Position numbers and translations under genes: made by a program. Shown one piece after another: positions 46,930-58,299 of a DNA stretch of 64,000 nucleotides. The DNA is from Apostichopus japonicus (lineage: Eukaryota; Echinodermata; Holothuroidea; Aspidochirotida; Stichopodidae), in contig NC_092565.1 of the NCBI RefSeq assembly GCF_037975245.1, forward strand, positions 19,876,999-19,940,998. The letters are read 5' to 3'. Position 1 is the stretch's first letter. Every line of letters starts with the position of its first letter. The notes under the pieces are model-generated. The model ran no database searches. It saw only the letters and a program-made list of their open reading frames with translations, and was not told the origin of the DNA.

Positions 46930-48033
46930 TTTTTTTTTTTTTTTTCTCTCCTTAAAATACTTTCTTTCAACAACTAAAATAGTCTTCAATAAGTGAAATA
47001 GTTCCCTGGGATATCATATTAGCATCAGAACATCAGAACATCACATGAACATTGTGTTATCATTCAGTTAAATGAATTTATCTATAATTGGTAAAATGGT
47101 TAGGACGTTATCGGTAGAGACAGCTGCTCATAAAAGAAATTCACATCCTTAGTCTAGTTACAGTGTTTTTTTTTCTTTTCGGTTATAAATAATCTTCAGT
47201 AGGTAACATAACGCTAGATGAAAGTCTACCTGAACTGTTGGGTATGTCAGTTTCTTTTAGGGGTGTATTTCTGAAGGCACAATGGTCTGTCAGGTTAACA
47301 GAAACAGGAATGTCAACAAGGAGAAATCATGTGTTTACAAATGGGATCAGACATAAAGGGTGGAGGGTAAACACAAGAGACTCTCCAGCATCTTTACCAT
47401 AAGCAAGCGAATTTGTATATGAGCTTACATTTCATCAAGATTTCTGTATGCACTTTAGAAAAACTCAAGATAGCCTATTATAGACCTGGGAAGTAACTGT
47501 ACAGATGGTGTGGTAGTATTACTCACATATATGCCCATCTCATTCACTCAGTTCCAACAAGATTGAATATTGTATCAAGGATTTAAAGCAAAATTAATAT
47601 AATAACGGTGTCTTCTGACCTAATGGACCGACCATGGTCCAAACGGAGATTTAAAGAAATAATTTTAATTTATTTTTTATTTTTTAAAGTTAGTTAGCTT
47701 GGTAAAATGAGAAATATTTGACATGATTCTTAGTGTGTCACATCATGAATCATGGGTTTATCTTTTCCCTAAATCCAATAGAAATTTCAAAAATCAGTCA
47801 CATTGTACACTAACGTTTCACTATTTTGGTCTCTGGAAGAAAATCTTTGTAAATCAAATGGAGATGGTTGGCATAGTTAATTTAAAATTGAAGAAAGAAA
47901 TCGTCTTTGAGATTTAGTTGTTAAATATAAATAAATAGCATGGGGGTATGGGCAATTCCCCATCCTCCTTTTCTTGCTAAGACCGAGACATTAGATTTTT
48001 AGATAGTCTTAAATTTTAAGAAAAATTTGCTCG

Positions 48034-48050
48034 TGAGGAGACAGGTAAGT
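48034..48050 (+). repeat. Short DIRS right-repeat fragment with perfect splice-donor sequence
   Basis: gtgaggagacaggtaagt matches the DIRS right terminal repeat for 17 bases and then diverges. It carries CAG|GTAAGT in the direction of host transcription, inside the giant intron. Confidence 0.5.
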
Positions 48051-48092
48051 GCAATAGTGTATCGATGTTGAGTACCGAAAGCCAGGAAATGT

Positions 48093-48295
48093 CTCTTGTA
48101 CTCTGTGTTTGTACGCTATGTTGGTACTCTGTGTTTGTACTCTGTGTTTGTATTCTATGTTTGCATGCTATGTTTGTACTCTATGTTTGTATTCTATCTT
48201 TGTACTCTGTATCTGTACTCTGTATCTGTACTATGTGTTTCTACTATGTGTTTCTACTCTGTGTTTCTACTCTGTGTTTCTACTCTGTTTACATC
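48093..48295 (+). repeat. 13-bp minisatellite, T-rich
   Basis: About 15 units of tactctgtgtttg with base changes (ttctatgtttgca, ctctgtatctgta, ctatgtgtttcta). All three + frames stay open because a 13-bp unit shifts frame each time and lacks stops, producing three overlapping Cys/Leu/Tyr/Val-rich frames that should not be taken as genes. Confidence 0.92.
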
Positions 48296-49112
48296 GTTGA
48301 ACTGTCATCTGGAGAGTTAGTTGGAATGTCTGCAATAAGGAAAATGCCTGTATTGCGATATCCTCTGCGTATCTGAACACTCATCGATTGAAGAAAAAAA
48401 AGTTTTCCTATCTTAATTGTGATTTATTATTGGATAGCTAGAGGAGTTCAAGTGATAAAATGCATAGCTGGGGGGGGGGGGGGGTAGCTCAATAACCTAA
48501 GCTACTGTAAATGTATTTCTTCTAAATAATTCCACGTCATGTTCCTCCCTATTATTCTTCAATCAAGCATACAAATAAGAAATTACAAGAGTCCTCTTGG
48601 GGCATTTTAAGTTTTCCTTTTTAATCACTGCAACTGTGTGGGAAGAGTTCTTGGAATTCCCAATTCAGGCATCCAAACCACATTTTTCTTCTTGTAAGAC
48701 CTGTTGTCATATATGTCATGAATGATTTATCGAGAAACTAGGAGTCTCATCCATAATAAGGTAGTCTCACAATTCTTCAATTAAATTGGTTTATTTTGTC
48801 AGGTTGATAATTGGGAAATGTTGCAAAAGTCATGTCTTTGCCGCAAAATGAATGGTTCTCATCGTTAAACAAATTGTCGATAAATGTGTACCAAAGAGAG
48901 AGAGAGAGAGGTGGAGAGAGAACCACAAACTGTGATCAAACTGCTTATCAACTGCTTAAAGCCTGTGTAAAGTAAATCAAACTGCTTATCTACTGCAAAA
49001 GCCTGTGTAAATAAATATGTTACAGTTAGAGGGCCTGAGGTTTTGATCCTACAGTAGAAGGATCTTCCTCAGAGGCTAACTGAAATGAAAACAAACTAAG
49101 GACACATTAAGA

Positions 49113-49175
49113 GATTTACTTCGTTCCTTGCTTACCTGTCTCCCCACAACCTTAGCACCTCATTCTACCGTGCCT
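49113..49175 (+). repeat. DIRS left-end fragment, well preserved
   Basis: The matches run from atttacttcgttccttgctt through ctccccacaaccttagcacc to attctaccgtgcct, about 60 bases of the left terminal repeat with few changes, and then stop abruptly. No partner end is found nearby. Confidence 0.82.
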
Positions 49176-50245
49176 AGAATGAACTAGATGGACCGACAGA
49201 AACTGGACAAATGAATAGAGCAAAACATAGACACAACAAATGGGAGGCAGGAGAAATGTTTACATCTGGATAATTCTGGGAACAATTGAAGAATATAGTG
49301 TTAAGACAAGTTTCAGTTTTATCTTGGCGGGGGGGGTGGGGGGAGGGGAGGGGGAGGCTTGGCAAAGTAGGAGGGAGGGGATCATGACAACAAACTTGAA
49401 GGGTCTATTACATAAATTTGGATGTGGGTGCTCCTACAGTTATTATCAAGACATGGTATTAACACAGCCTGCTGGTTATATTTCAGTACTGGTTGTATTC
49501 AGCTTCCACCAAGATTGTACTATTTTCTCTCTCTCTTTGTCCTCTTACCTATTTCCTCACTACTATCGCACTTCCTTGTCTTTCCCAACTGGTTTGTACA
49601 AATTGGTAACTTTGTCAGCACTTACAATCTGTGAGTTTTATAATGTTAATTTGTCTGATATGCTCAGATATGAATCTTTATGAACCAGTTGCCAACAGTT
49701 TCTTTCGGTGGTTATTTTTTTCGCTCTGACTACATCAGATACAGAACTCCCCACAAGCTGTTGAAGTGCTTCCAAAAGTAAACTTTGAAGTTTTTTCTTG
49801 TAACATATAGTTTTTTTTACAACTTTTTGAGCTATTCCAGTGAAGCAAGGAATGCATATGATACACAAACTGTAACCCTCGCCTTGATAGAACAAAGAAC
49901 AGCGAAAACAAAGAGACTATATGTAGAAGATTTACAGTTAGATCTAACCAGTTCAACAGCTTCACAAATTTGTCTCTAACAGTGATTTATCTGGAACAAT
50001 AAATTGCTCCCTCTAATCTCTGTTAATTTCCTACATTTAAATGAACTTAATGTCTCTTGATTTGTTCTCTTCACCTTTTGTTTTTCTTTCTTTCTTTCGT
50101 TCTCCGTTTTACGTCATCGTGATGCGTTCCTCGGTCACTGACGGACGAAAATTGCATTTTATTCTCCACTGCGAGCAAAAATCACTATCTGTTCAACCAC
50201 ATGACAAATTTTACGATTCTTTGGGTGTTTTTGTCTTTTCTGCAG

Positions 50246-50360
50246 GGTTATGAAGAGTTGCTACGGATGGGGATTTGGGATTTCCTTATCAACTTAAGCG
50301 GGGCAGACTTGCCATTGAGGGATGTGGATGACGTCAGTGCCATGCTAGCAGCTTACAGAG
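50246..50360 (+). CDS. Xylosyltransferase-like gene, exon D
   Basis: 115 bases between ttctgcag and gtacac, ending with one base of a split Gly codon. It encodes GYEELLRMG then IWDFLINLSGADLPLR then DVDDVSAMLAAYR. The WDFLINLSGADLPLR block is the best family signature; in xylosyltransferases the equivalent reads WDFFINLSAADYPIR. The aspartate after Gly-Ala is conserved. Confidence 0.9.
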
Positions 50361-52062
50361 GTACACACACATACGTATATAAAAACCTTGATTTCATTGA
50401 CCGTTTAATTTCATTGGTGCGTCGTGCATGCTGCAGTCATCTTTTGCTGCTAATCCAATTGAATTGTCTGATTCTCTCTTGTCTCAGATTCGATCAACTA
50501 AGTACAATTGGTAAGAAATCCCTTCTAAAAACATGAATCGTAAGAAATGAATCTCCCGAAAAACAGTTGCTCCAAATCGGTCAGAAATAGATGATCCTGA
50601 GAGAACGATACTTCAGGTGGCTTCTAAGGGAAGTAAATGGATTAGATTTGCGGTCTGATCGGCGAGAATGTAGGTCACTTAAGAAGAATGTCCACAGGGA
50701 TTGCGGATCTAATCTTGTTATCAAAAGCACACTGCCTTTTTGTGTTAGAGAGAGAGTACTCCCACACAGGGCTATGGAACTCCAAAGAATTCCATTGGTG
50801 AAAAAAAAAATGTTCTTATTCTTACTTTCACAATTGTTGCTTGAGAAGGGAGAAACATGTATAGTCTCACACAGTATGCACAGCAGGCTAAATGGGTGTA
50901 GTGCCAAGAATATTTACCATGCTTTATATATGACATTAATGTTAATATTAAAAGCAGACTAAGTTCATCGCTCATAAATATTTATAAGCAAGCGATGTTT
51001 GGTGACATTGAAACACATGGAGATGACAGAATTACAAATGAATAATTTTTATAACTAAAATGACTCCAAAGCAGGGAGGGGGGGTGGGATGGGATGTTCA
51101 AGAAGGTAAATGTTGGGTGCATCCTGAAAGGTCTTTTATGAAACTGAAATGAATGGAACACATGATTTCCCAAAAATTGTAACTCAAGATATTTTTTTAC
51201 TTCTCTTTATTAAAAAACCAATAAGGCAGGTGTTTATCTAATTTGCAAAATAAAAGAGCCTTTTTTTACTTTAAGGGATGCACTTCTCACAGGCAATCAA
51301 AGGGATGACTTGAGGTAACATCATCATGATCAAATGGTCACAGTCTCAATGTAAAGGAAAATGGGGGTTGAAAGGTGGATCAGTTCATATGTCTGGTGTT
51401 CATACCTTTGGGTGACTTCCATGAAAATAGTGTGAAAAGAATGGCCAGCATCTTTGTTCCCTGGACTGGATTTAGCTGTTTATGAGTGGGATTGTGACGT
51501 CTAGTTAAAACATGAGTGAAACTAATGCTAAATGTACATTATTCATATGCGAACCACAAAGAAAATAACAACAACAGAATACGCATTATAAATGTTAAGA
51601 TATGAGAAAATGACTGCATATGTTATGTGAACTGTGATGAATGTTCATAGAAATAGTACATTTGTAATGAGGAATTGAACATTATTTTTGCTTGGCGCTT
51701 TATCTGCGTGAAAGTTGAAAAAGTTTGATCTTCGCTTTAGCCAATTGATGAAACTATGACATCTATATGTGTGTAAGAATATAATTTATATAAAGAATAT
51801 CAGGTACAGTTCAAAGGTCAATCAAAGTCAACAGCGCTCACAATATGTTAAGATTTGTAAACAACATGAAGCTTCTATGAATATCATATGTGGTAGGTCC
51901 CCTTCATCTTACGGCTGTATGGCTTTTATTTCTTTCTTTTTTGTCTAATAAAATATGTGACTAAGACTTTCATAATGTTGCAAGGCTATCATGTACTAAG
52001 ATGTTACATACAAAAACAAGTATATATGCATATATATGTATATATATATCTGTATATATATA

Positions 52063-52104
<42 letters not shown>

Positions 52105-53220
52105 TAGATATATATACATATATATATATATATGTACAGATATACCGTATGCTAGTTCATGGATGCACAATTTATCCCTTGTGTAATTTGCGTTGGTGTC
52201 AGGACGTTGGCAATTAACGGTATCCTGCACATGATGTAGGGAATGCTGGTTAGTTGAAAGCAGATTTTTGCCTCTTCAATCATTACTGGAGAAAGAAATA
52301 ACAAACAGCTCCTAATTTTTAAGATGAGCCGAATGCGAGGGAGGATTTGAAAAATCAGAAAATTCATATTCCCCAAGTGCGGATAAATAACTCCTTACAT
52401 CTGAAAGTGACTCTTAACGATTGTGTTGGGATTGAATCGGTGTGGGAGGAAGAACAGAGAGAATGTCCCTTGTTATTGTCTGGAGATAAGTGGTGGTTGT
52501 TAAGAGATCTTGACAGAAACAAAATGTAGGACTGCTTAAGTATCCCTTCAGGCACCCTCCCCCCCCCCCTGAAGTTCTTAAAAATAGGCCATGTAGAGTT
52601 GTTGAACCCAATTGCTCAGAAAAGTTTTCTCCGATATTGGGGTCAGTTCATTTCCCCCCCCCCCTTACTCATGATTAGCAACCTGATACGACTGATTCGT
52701 TTTCGTTCTTCGGGTAAACGATCCTTGCTGACTGTCATCTGCAGTTAAGAGTACTACTACTGTGTCATGAGAGACCAAAAAGTTTACTGAACAAATATTA
52801 TTTATTCTACACAATAATGACTAGTTAACGCCGTCTGTGTTTGAATGGGATAATGTGCTCCCGTTGTGACCATGTAATTAAACTCCATGTGAATGCCCTT
52901 ATCATTCTCTTTGACATTCATGTCATCTGACAGATGCCCTTTCATACGCCAGTCAACTTTCAACATGTATTAATGTTCCAAGTCATTCTCCAAGATGGCT
53001 AGTTGTTTATTTTCTTTGCGTCGTTCATAACTAAGATCAGAGTGTAAAAAACATTCTATAATATGATCACTTCCAGATGTATTTGGTGTTCGTTCCCTTC
53101 TTTTCCTGTGTATTCATTTTTTTTAATTTGTCATTCATCTCTGGATATTTTCTTTTGTGTTGAGATGTAAACAGAGAAGATTGTACTTGTTTCATGTATT
53201 ATTTTTCTTTTCTTCGGCAG
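50361..53220 (+). other. Intron between exons D and E
   Basis: 2.9 kb, phase 1. It holds a (TA)n-rich microsatellite at 52020-52145 and C runs at 52558 and 52656. A short ORF at 50591-50962 shows no recognisable domain. Confidence 0.7.
52018..52145. repeat. TA microsatellite with interspersed TG/TC
   Basis: About 125 bases of alternating tatata interrupted by gta, ctg and ga. The frames running through it on both strands (Tyr-Ile repeats) are artefacts. Confidence 0.93.
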
Positions 53221-53389
53221 GTTATAATTTCATGCGTCAGAACGGTAATTGGAACGACCGTAGCGGGAAGGCTACGGACTATACCGTGTGGTACGGCTGC
53301 GGAGGCCACGTTTACAACATATCCAAACGAGGACAGAGACCCGAATGGTCAGATATGCACAGTGCATCACAGTGGGCTGTACTTAATAG
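53221..53389 (+). CDS. Xylosyltransferase-like gene, exon E
   Basis: 169 bases after tcttcggcag, entering at phase 1 and leaving after two bases of an Arg codon (ag|gtttgt). It encodes YNFMRQNGNWNDRSG, then TDYTVWYGCGGHVYNISKR and WSDMHSASQWAVLNR. The final block corresponds to the xylosyltransferase GSDWFLLNR region near the acceptor site, here with Ser-Gln-Trp-Ala-Val in place of Trp-Phe-Leu. Confidence 0.88.
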
Positions 53390-54161
53390 GTTTGTATGAA
53401 CCATATAAATATATATACAATTCAGTATAAATGGAAAACTAATCAGGGAAATAATAAATAACGTTAGAAAGAATGAAGAAAGTGTCGCATGAAACGTAAT
53501 TCAAACAAGCGGACCTTAGGAGTACAACAGTGATGTGTTCTATGTTATGTTAGGACTGCAGCTTCCAACTGGTACCTCCCTCCCTCGCATCCCCCCTCCC
53601 CTTCCCAAGCAAAAGAAATGGTTGAATAGGGATCGCAACCAGGGATAGATGGTTCAGTTGATAGACCACAGTTCTAAGAAATGACATCTTTGCTGTTTCT
53701 CTTTTAATTATCGGTGAAGAAGGCAATGACATGGTTCATTTTACAAAATTCACCAAAAGAGAGAAACCATTTGTTGATAGTACAAGGTTTTAGTTGATGT
53801 TTAGTAGTAAAGTTCCCTGTGACATGAAAGGCCACAGTACCCAACAATATTAAGTACAATATTAGGTACCCGTAATCATGCTGGTTTACTTGTCTGCGGT
53901 TGAGAAACGTTAACCAGTTATTTCAATGTTGGATAGATTGCTACTTTAAAAGTTAGATTCTATCAACGCTACGTAGAGAGGAAACCGAACCGGAGGACGG
54001 AAAGTAGGTTTATCAAACGTAATGCCGTACATAAGTGTTCAAACTTGTTGTATGTTACAATGTGTAGCTCATTGTTTAACATGATTATCTGTGAAATTCA
54101 GGACCAAATGTGTATATATATATCAAAGTTAATATCACCTGTCTGTTCTTCTTCTCTTCAG
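53390..54161 (+). other. Intron between exons E and F
   Basis: 772 bases; nothing recognised beyond a C-rich patch at 53577-53606. Confidence 0.7.
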
Positions 54162-54293
54162 GAAATACATTGATTACGTTTTAAATGCCAATGAGAGACT
54201 AGACAAGATGAACTACTTACAATTCTACTCTATGACCTGCATTATTCCAGACGAGTCATTCTTTATCTCCATGATGAAAATCTCACCATTTAG
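54162..54293 (+). CDS. Xylosyltransferase-like gene, exon F
   Basis: 132 bases between cttctcttcag and gtaaga, phase 2 to phase 2. It encodes KYIDYVLNANERLDKM, then YLQFYSMTCIIPDESFFISM and the start of the next block. QFYS followed by P-x-ESFF is characteristic of xylosyltransferases; the Glu of ESFF is a candidate catalytic or binding residue by family analogy. Confidence 0.9.
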
Positions 54294-54962
54294 GTAAGAC
54301 TTGAAGAAGGCAGAATGTTTTCTTTCTCTCGATATGTTATAGTCGAAGAAAACGGAAAGGTTTTGAATGCCAGTAATATTTCTACGGCTATCCTGGTGTT
54401 CAGCTTTTAAATATGCTAAATCTTTGGAATACTCCTTTAAGATTATATTGATGATGATGTCAACTCATCAGTGAAGGTTTAAGCGTTAATGTTAATTGAT
54501 TGTTTTATCACTTATACTATTAAACTCAACCAAAAATATGTCTTTTAACTTCATGTAAACAACAAGAGAATGCTTGGATACCGTGTATCCTTGACAAATA
54601 TGTTAATGGCGACCATGATTTCTTGTTTACCTATTGAGTTCTCATGTTGCTCTTTAGAAGCTGACAAAATGATCCGTGCCTTAGACTAACTAGTCCAGCC
54701 ACTTTCATTGATAAGCCTCAAATGTTAAAAGGGTCGTTTGTCAAATATTAAAAGTGATGTAGAAATACAACTGGGCTTGTTACTGTTAGAACGTAGCAAC
54801 ATTAGTACTGTCCAAAACGTATCCAAATTAAATGCAGGCCTAAAAATTTGTCGTCCTTTGATGTATAAGGTAGTCACTGATAGGCAAAAGGAAATATATC
54901 CTTGTCGAACTAGATATCTTGGTTACGATTCTTATATCGGTGTTCTTCTTTATTTTCTTCAG
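54294..54962 (+). other. Intron between exons F and G
   Basis: 669 bases, no repeats or other features recognised. The acceptor is ttttcttcag. An ATG frame at 54738-54980 runs across the acceptor and is not a gene. Confidence 0.7.
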
Positions 54963-55065
54963 AAATACATTCATCCATAACAACATGCATCATTTGAAAG
55001 CATTCGCCAGGCGAGATGACAAAGGATTTTGCAGACACACAGACGACATCGATTTCTGTGGGCAA
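54963..55065 (+). CDS. Xylosyltransferase-like gene, exon G
   Basis: 103 bases, one base completing Arg and then 34 codons, ending at gtaaga. It encodes NTFIHNNMHHLKAFARR, then DDKGFCRHTDDIDFCGQ. It aligns with the xylosyltransferase block containing DNNL and several cysteines, but only two cysteines are kept here. Confidence 0.87.
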
Positions 55066-55890
55066 GTAAGAACGCAACCTGACCTTTTTGCAAAACTTAT
55101 CACAGTAAAACAGAAGCCAACAGATGAGATTGGAATTCTGCCACTAAACCTTATCAAATTTCTTCCTCCTCATGCACAGCCAACCAAACCCTGATGGACT
55201 TATCAGGTCATCTAGGGGTTATAGAGAAAAAGATATATTTTGCACCAGTGATGGAGAGATTTCTACAAACTAGTAGTTCTTTGGTTTCAGGTGTAACAGG
55301 TAGATCTGATCATATGGCTAGATATAATCTATGTCAAAGGTCAAATGTATTACAACTTGAGTTATAATGGATAGACATGATGTTGACAGTTTCTGCTTGA
55401 TAGTGGATGGATAGTCAACCATAGGACAACCAATCGATTGCACCGAGGATTGGTACCTCCTTTCTATCCACCCATCCACTCCTTATATCAGTTGTAGAGA
55501 AAAATGTGACATAATTAAATTATCCAAAACATGTAAATTATCCAAAGCTGTAAATGATCCAAAACAAATTTCCATTAGCCTTACCACTTTGGCCTTCTCC
55601 ATCCCATCTTTGTCACCTTACCCAACCCATCCTTAGTACCCTACCCCATCACATCCTGAGTATTCCACCACACCTATTCTGTACTCCCATTTCCTACTCT
55701 TCATCCAGTTACCATTCCCTTCCTTCAGCCCCTCCCCCCCCCCCCCCATGAACCACCCTAACAGCATACATAGATGCATTCTACATTTCCATGAATTTAT
55801 CAAAGGGCACTTTTAATGATGTTTAATATAAAATCAATTAAGATCAGCAAATGTCTATTTGTTGTTGTATTTTGTTGTTGTTTTGTTTAG
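55066..55890 (+). other. Intron between exons G and H
   Basis: 825 bases; C-rich at 55733-55747. No other feature recognised. Confidence 0.7.
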
Positions 55891-56072
55891 GGTCCAGGCA
55901 CAATTGTAGCTGCAGATTCTAACAACCTGCACCTGATGGCCCTCAACTTCTTCTTTTCGAGAAAATACACCGGGGACCCCGAGGAAAAAGCCAGGCTGAC
56001 TGCCCTACAGCTTGCCAGTGGAGGCTATTATGATGATCTACTGAGAGACTATATTAAGCCATCTATGCAAAG
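55891..56072 (+). CDS. Xylosyltransferase-like gene, exon H
   Basis: 182 bases between ttttgtttag and gtaaac, 60 codons plus two bases. It encodes GPGTIVAADSNNLHLMALN, FFFSRKYTGDPEEKARLTAL and YYDDLLRDYIKPSMQ. FFSRKY corresponds to FFARKF in xylosyltransferases, near the end of the catalytic domain. GC-rich relative to the introns. Confidence 0.87.
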
Positions 56073-56529
56073 GTAAACAGATTAAACCACAAAAATGAAA
56101 GATGATCAGATGTCTTGTTGATTCAGGTCATGTGGGGAGGGGGGGGGAGGATAGGAGAGAATGGGGAGGGTGTATGGGAGGACCATGAAATGAACCTCAT
56201 CAGAAATGATTCCTTGAAAGTAAAATAAAGTTGCTGCCTTGGATGGGGCAAGGGGAAGCAAGGTTACTTTTTACTTCATTTGTGTGAACTGTGTGAAACA
56301 AGAAGGGAAAAAAAATGCTGTTTATCTTTTTCAGGGAGGATGGATGTGGTAGATCTGAAGGTTCCATCCAATTTTACTCATGATCTCAAAAGTCCTCTAA
56401 GATATGTAGAATTCATTAACCTTTCAGATAAAACATATCTTCTCCAATTCTTACCAAACACTACCGTTTTATCTGTATTTTTGTTTACACTTGTTATGTT
56501 TTTATTCCTTGCCAAAGGTTAAAACTAAT

Positions 56530-57600
56530 CTATGCAAAAACCTTGTAAATACTGTATCTTCAAAAGTAAAGTTTTGAATGAACTTCATACTTTTGCATGT
56601 GGATCTGCCTTAGTGACAAAGTACAAAAAGTACTACAGGTTATGTAAGGTCAGCAGAGGTCTTAAGTATAAAAAATCTTGTACAGATGACAACTCCAAGA
56701 AATATATATATATATATAGCTCGGATGCAGTGGCGGAGCGTCCATACAGTCAGGGGGGGGGGGGCGGATGCCCCCCCTGACGGACTCAAATGGACTGCTG
56801 GCGCCCTTTTCAGCTTTTCACCACTCTTTACTTATTCGCGATTATTGACTTTTTTATTGCGCTCTCATCTACGTATTGACATTTGTCACATTTGTTTTGT
56901 GTAATTTTCTGACAAAATGCTCTAACGGCGATCTTAATGGTAATTTTTTTTTTATTTATCAAATTAGCAAGGCCCAGAAAGGGTCATTTCCGGCGATCTA
57001 GGGAGTATCTTTACTCAAAAAAATTCTGTACACTCCGCGCCAACCTGTGGTGGCGCTCAGCTGAGATAGTGTCGAAAGCGCCCCTACAGACCATTCTCGT
57101 CCCCCCTGACCAACACCCCTAGCTCCGCCACTGCTCGGATGATCTTTATACGAAGAATACAAAGATCATTGAATACTCAAACTTCACAATATTAGCTCAA
57201 AATTAAAGTCTTGGATGAACTTCACACTTGGTATGTGGATCCAGCTGATTAAGTATATAAAATCTATATATAAAATATATATAAGTATATAAGTATAAAA
57301 AATCTTGTACAGATGACGACTCCAAGAAATATATATATAGCTCGGATGATCTTTATACGAAGAATACGAAGATCATTGAATACTCAAACTTCACAATATT
57401 AGCTCCAAAAGTAAAGACTTGGATGGCCTTCACACTTGGTATGTGGATCCAGCTGATTAAGTATATACGAACAATTCGTGCACAGAGAACTGGAAATGTT
57501 CTCATACTCTACATGTGGCAAGAAATCACTAAGCCATTTGGCTTTCTGGTTACTCTGCTAGTACATGATACTTCTGGTCCTAGTTTGAGTTCTCATGCAT
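56530..57600 (+). repeat. Tandem-like units of the AGGTCA-bearing family
   Basis: Blocks recur: aatcttgtacagatgac with actccaagaaatatatatat (56669 and 57300), agctcggatgatctttatac (57133 and 57341) and ttcacacttggtatgtggat (57220 and 57430). A more diverged unit begins at 56530. The MITE at 56728 interrupts the first of the closely related units. Confidence 0.8.
56720..57141. mobile_element. hAT-type MITE with perfect 8-bp target duplication, inside a repeat
   Basis: The element 56728-57133 (406 bp) begins cagtggcggagc and ends gctccgccactg, exact complements, flanked by CTCGGATG on both sides. G and C runs lie near the left end (ggggggggggcgg ... ccccccctgac). It has no transposase; the short ATG frames inside are not genes. 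Confidence 0.92.
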
Positions 57601-57621
57601 TGTTTCCTTAAAGAAAGTAAA

Positions 57622-58243
57622 TCAAGAATTGAATTCATGCAAAGCAGAAAGTGTTAAAGTATTCAGGCAAATGAAACCAATAGAGAAATGAACATTAATG
57701 AAAGAGAGAGATCTGTCTGGCAAAGGTTGATATCGTCGACCTAAGACAGTTGGTTAGTCTTTAAAGGAGCCTTTTTAAACAAGAATTGAGTTCATGCGAA
57801 GCAGAAAGTGTTAAAGTATTCAGGCAAATGAAACCAATAGAGAAATGAACATTAATAAAAGAGAAAGATTCTGTCAGCAAAGGTTGATATTGTCGAACTA
57901 AGAGAGTTGGTTAGTCTTTAAAGGAGCCTTTTTAAACAAGAATTGAGTACATGCGAAGCAGAAAGTGTTAAAGTATTCAGGCGAATGAAACCAATAGAGA
58001 AATGAACATTAATAAAAGAGAGAGATTCTGTCGGCAAAGGTTGATATCGTCGACCTACGAGAGTTGGTTAGTCTGTAAAGGAGCCTTTTTAATCAAGAAT
58101 TGAGTTCATGCGAAGCAGAAAGTGTTAAAGTATTCAGGCAAATGAAACCAATAGAGAAATGAACATTAATGAAAGAGAGAGATTCTGTCGGCAAAGGTTG
58201 ATATCGTCGACCTAAGAGAGTTTGTTAGTCTTCAAAGGTGCCT
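57622..58243 (+). repeat. Four-unit tandem array, about 158-bp period
   Basis: caagaattga begins units at about 57623, 57780, 57938 and 58095. Each contains agcagaaagtgttaaagtat, ggcaaaggttgatatcgtcg (with variants) and ggttagtctttaaaggagcc. Differences between units are few. Confidence 0.92.
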
Positions 58244-58299
58244 CTTGATTTTCCTAGTTTTTGCTTTATTTGGTAATAAGCAATTGGATGATTAACAGA

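Larger units (their letters stand above)
24532..50245 (+). other. Giant intron (25.7 kb) between exons C and D
   Basis: Both ends are phase 0 and the protein alignment across the junction needs no extra residues, so no exon is likely to be missing. The intron contains DIRS copy 2, a hAT-like MITE (34719), AGGTCA-bearing repeats (27857-28300), a direct duplication at 28767-29034, another at 38664-38976, repeats at 46727-46929, a 13-bp minisatellite (48093), several DIRS-end relics and many C/G homopolymers. I see no other coding unit. Confidence 0.7.

Noticed and set aside
48065-48376. Cys/Leu/Tyr-rich protein (three overlapping frames)
   Set aside because: Frames arise from the 13-bp minisatellite, whose unit has no stop in any frame.
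49528-49585. Additional DIRS left-end relic
   Set aside because: The resemblance (ctcttacctatttcctcac) is mostly pyrimidine composition; too weak for its own feature, mentioned only with the scattered set.
51957-52230. Tyr/Ile-repeat ORFs on both strands
   Set aside because: Translation of a TA microsatellite.
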